64,000 nucleotides of DNA from the NCBI GenBank assembly GCA_907165065.1, contig OU015533.1, positions 27,606,578 to 27,670,577 of the forward strand, read 5' to 3'. Positions 61,956 through 64,000 of the stretch are shown here, piece after piece. The stretch is from Caprimulgus europaeus. Lineage: Eukaryota > Chordata > Aves > Caprimulgiformes > Caprimulgidae. A program made the translations under genes and the position numbers. Below the pieces are notes generated by a model. It saw nothing but the letters and a program-made list of their open reading frames with translations, was not told the DNA's origin and searched no databases. How positions within the stretch are numbered: position 1 is the first letter of the stretch; every line of letters begins with the position of its first letter.

Positions 61956-64000
61956 GGATCTCTGGAGAGAAAGTGATTTAAAAAAAAAATTTATTACATT
62001 TAAATAGGACTGAAGGCCATGGTTTGATTTTTTTTAAAACTAAGATAACTAAAAAGATAGCACCATAACATTTGCATATAAACTGTTACCTTTTCTTTAT
62101 ATAGAGATAGTATTTTTCATTAAAGCTAAATCTTGAATATTTACAGACCTGTAGAGATGTGCTAGCAGATACCTGTTAGCAGAGACAGATATGCTACACA
62201 GAATGAGAAATTGCCAGGCCTGTTCTGGAGTGATTTGTATGTGTTTTTTTATACCAGCAAGCCAACTGTATTTCCAGGTGAGCTTTTAAGAATTCTCAAG
62301 CCTCCTTTCTGGACTTTAAAAAGATCAAATTAAAATAGCTTTCCTTTAAAAGCAGTTCTCTCTCCTGAATGGCATCTCGTTCAATCTTGCTTCCTTAGTC
62401 CAGAAAAATATGAGAGTCAGCCAAGCCACTAAAGAGTAATTTTTTCATACATAGTAGCTCCAACTTGGCCCATGCAGGCCAGTCTTCTTTATAACATCTC
62501 AACCTATGCACTGAGCCAAAAAAACCCAACCACATTAGTGACAGCTTTCCTGGAGCATCCAGAAATCCTAGCTGAGTTCAGGGATGGATCCTATGCCTTC
62601 CTACACATGTAACAACCTGCCTCAAGAGGCCAGTATCTTACAGCTCTGGACATGTGTCCTCTCCTAACCATAGCTAGTACTACTCAGGCCTCTCCACAGC
62701 CATGCATCACCTCTCCCACTAAAGATTACCTCCCTGTCAGGCAGGCTAAATGGCTTCAACACATTTCACCCAGAATGAGCTGGGTTGGCTTAAACAGGTT
62801 AAATAAGTGAGTCTTTACTATGCCAGCTGACCTGTGACAGATGGAATCAGAAGAGTCATAGGCAAGAGTCTCAGCAGCTCAGGGTGCTCACCCAGCATCA
62901 TACAGCAGCAGTCAGCGATGTAATGGCTCCCAGTCCTGATTCCTTGTTGATGAAGCTCACTGCCTTTACAACTCTGACAAAAAATGCATTCAGCAAAACC
63001 TTCTAATGAGATTCCCCTGCAAATGTATCTAAAGAGATATTTTCATATTATAAAAGAGATTATGAATTTTATCCAGGGGTAAATAACCTGGTGAATGAAA
63101 TGTGTCATTGCTAGGCCATGGAAGAAGAATTCATTACATCACCTTTTCCTAATGGGACATTATAACTGATTGTGTTTTATTTCTGCAGTCCTGCAAGCTC
63201 TACCATGTCCCATAATTCACTGCAGAGCATTGGAATTCAGGCTTTGCCCATATCATTACATGAAGATGAAGTGCTAGTGCTGCTCTGAATTACATTTCTA
63301 TTAATTTTACTTATTTTTTTTAAAGTATTTGCTTCCCATACATGGACTGTTACTATTATATAAAGATTCGCTAAGGCACCTTGCTGACAATTTTTCCTCT
63401 ATTTTACTCTGAATTAATAACAAAATGCAAATCAGTAGCAGTTGTGGGTTTTTTCCTTCCACTTAATACAATGCTTGAATAACAGAGCATTTAAAGATTT
63501 ATAATACATATTAATGGCATTTAAGCACTCTTCAGTGTAAATACACCTTTGTTTTTAATCTTCTTCTATACTCACCTTTTCCGATATTATGCCTGCTCTC
63601 TGCACCTCACACACTTTAAAACAAGGCAACCTCATCACGTTCTTTCTTCTCTGCCCCTTCCTTTTCAGTTGTCAGGAAAAACTATCTCACTATTTAAAGA
63701 AAAATGACCACTCAATCCCTCCACCACCCCCCACACTGCAGAGCGAAAGCTCAATATATTTTGTCACCTAGATAAATCCAGGCAGCATTGTCAAGGCTGA
63801 ATGTCAGGCCACAGTCACAGAGGCTGCTGCTCTATTAAATTCTTTAGCCAATAAACCACTGGTGTGGCAGCTTTAGTCCGTGCCATTACAAACAACAACT
63901 GACTATTGCTTATTAAGTCAGACAAACAGCAGTTTCTAAGACTGCCAGATTTTACCTCATTTACCCAATTAAAGCTATTGGTTGTAAATACAATTTCTGT
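61956..64000. other. Unique non-coding DNA to the window end
   Basis: No supported gene or known repeat. The last 220 bp (63780-64000) hold ATTAAATTC, GCCAATAAACC, CTTATTAAGTC and CCAATTAAAGC words in repeat-free sequence and may be the start of another constrained element. A poly-A run is at 61981-61989. Confidence 0.45.

Noticed and set aside
1-64000. Search for tRNA genes, CRISPR arrays, operons and LTR pairs
   Set aside because: No cloverleaf with conserved A and B boxes, no regularly spaced direct repeats with unique spacers, no bacterial-style gene packing, and no paired long terminal repeats were seen by eye.

Overview
The window reads as vertebrate nuclear DNA, most likely from a bird. 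It is AT-rich and CpG-poor, has no compact genes or operons, and carries many short poly-A/poly-T runs. The interspersed repeats are almost all CR1 LINEs. The two youngest copies (23.1-23.5 kb and 32.5-33.0 kb) have the typical avian CR1 3' end, with the tail (in antisense) starting at an 'AATCATAGAATC'/'AATCACAGAATG' block. Older copies resemble CR1 shared by birds, crocodiles and turtles. I saw no Alu-, B1- or L1-like sequence and no clear LTR element. Assignment to birds, and probably Neoaves from the CR1 type at 23.1 kb, is inference from remembered repeat consensus sequences.

I found no protein-coding gene I can defend. Open frames are mostly under 130 codons, lack recognisable domains and occur at chance density. 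The longest pair, 200 aa on + and 172 aa on - at 40.8-41.6 kb, comes from a minisatellite whose units lack stop codons. The only genuine protein-coding ancestry is decayed CR1 ORF2 (reverse transcriptase and C-terminal tail). The window is therefore intergenic, a gene desert, or a very large intron.

Layout: 0-5.9 kb is unique sequence with a small old CR1 piece near 2.5 kb. An old antisense CR1, split by a TA/CA microsatellite, lies at 5.95-6.73 kb. Unique DNA follows to 19.6 kb, then a long ancient sense CR1 with an RT remnant (19.6-20.9 kb), a younger antisense CR1 (23.1-23.5 kb), unique DNA, and the youngest-looking CR1 (32.5-33.0 kb). A scrap of very old CR1 tail is at 37.3 kb. A CpG-rich, non-repeat block (38.1-38.5 kb) precedes a GC-rich minisatellite (40.8-41.3 kb). 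From 42 to 53 kb the DNA is unique and AT-rich, with several candidate conserved non-coding stretches. From 53.5 to 60 kb there is a cluster of ancient repeats: CR1, a MIR-like SINE, two head-to-head CR1s and another old amniote repeat. At 60.9 kb are two adjacent perfect hairpins, one with 19-bp arms. A CpG-retaining, homeodomain-motif-rich block lies at 61.45-61.95 kb, and similar sequence runs to the end.

How it may work together: several repeat-free blocks with TAATTA/ATTA-type motifs and, in two cases, many retained CpGs look like long-range enhancers of the kind found in deserts around developmental regulator genes. This is a hypothesis; cross-species alignment would decide it. I found no evidence of a new multi-gene system. 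The most unusual items are the perfect inverted repeats, the stop-free minisatellite, and a 72-nt stretch at 44.7 kb framed by near-ideal splice signals.
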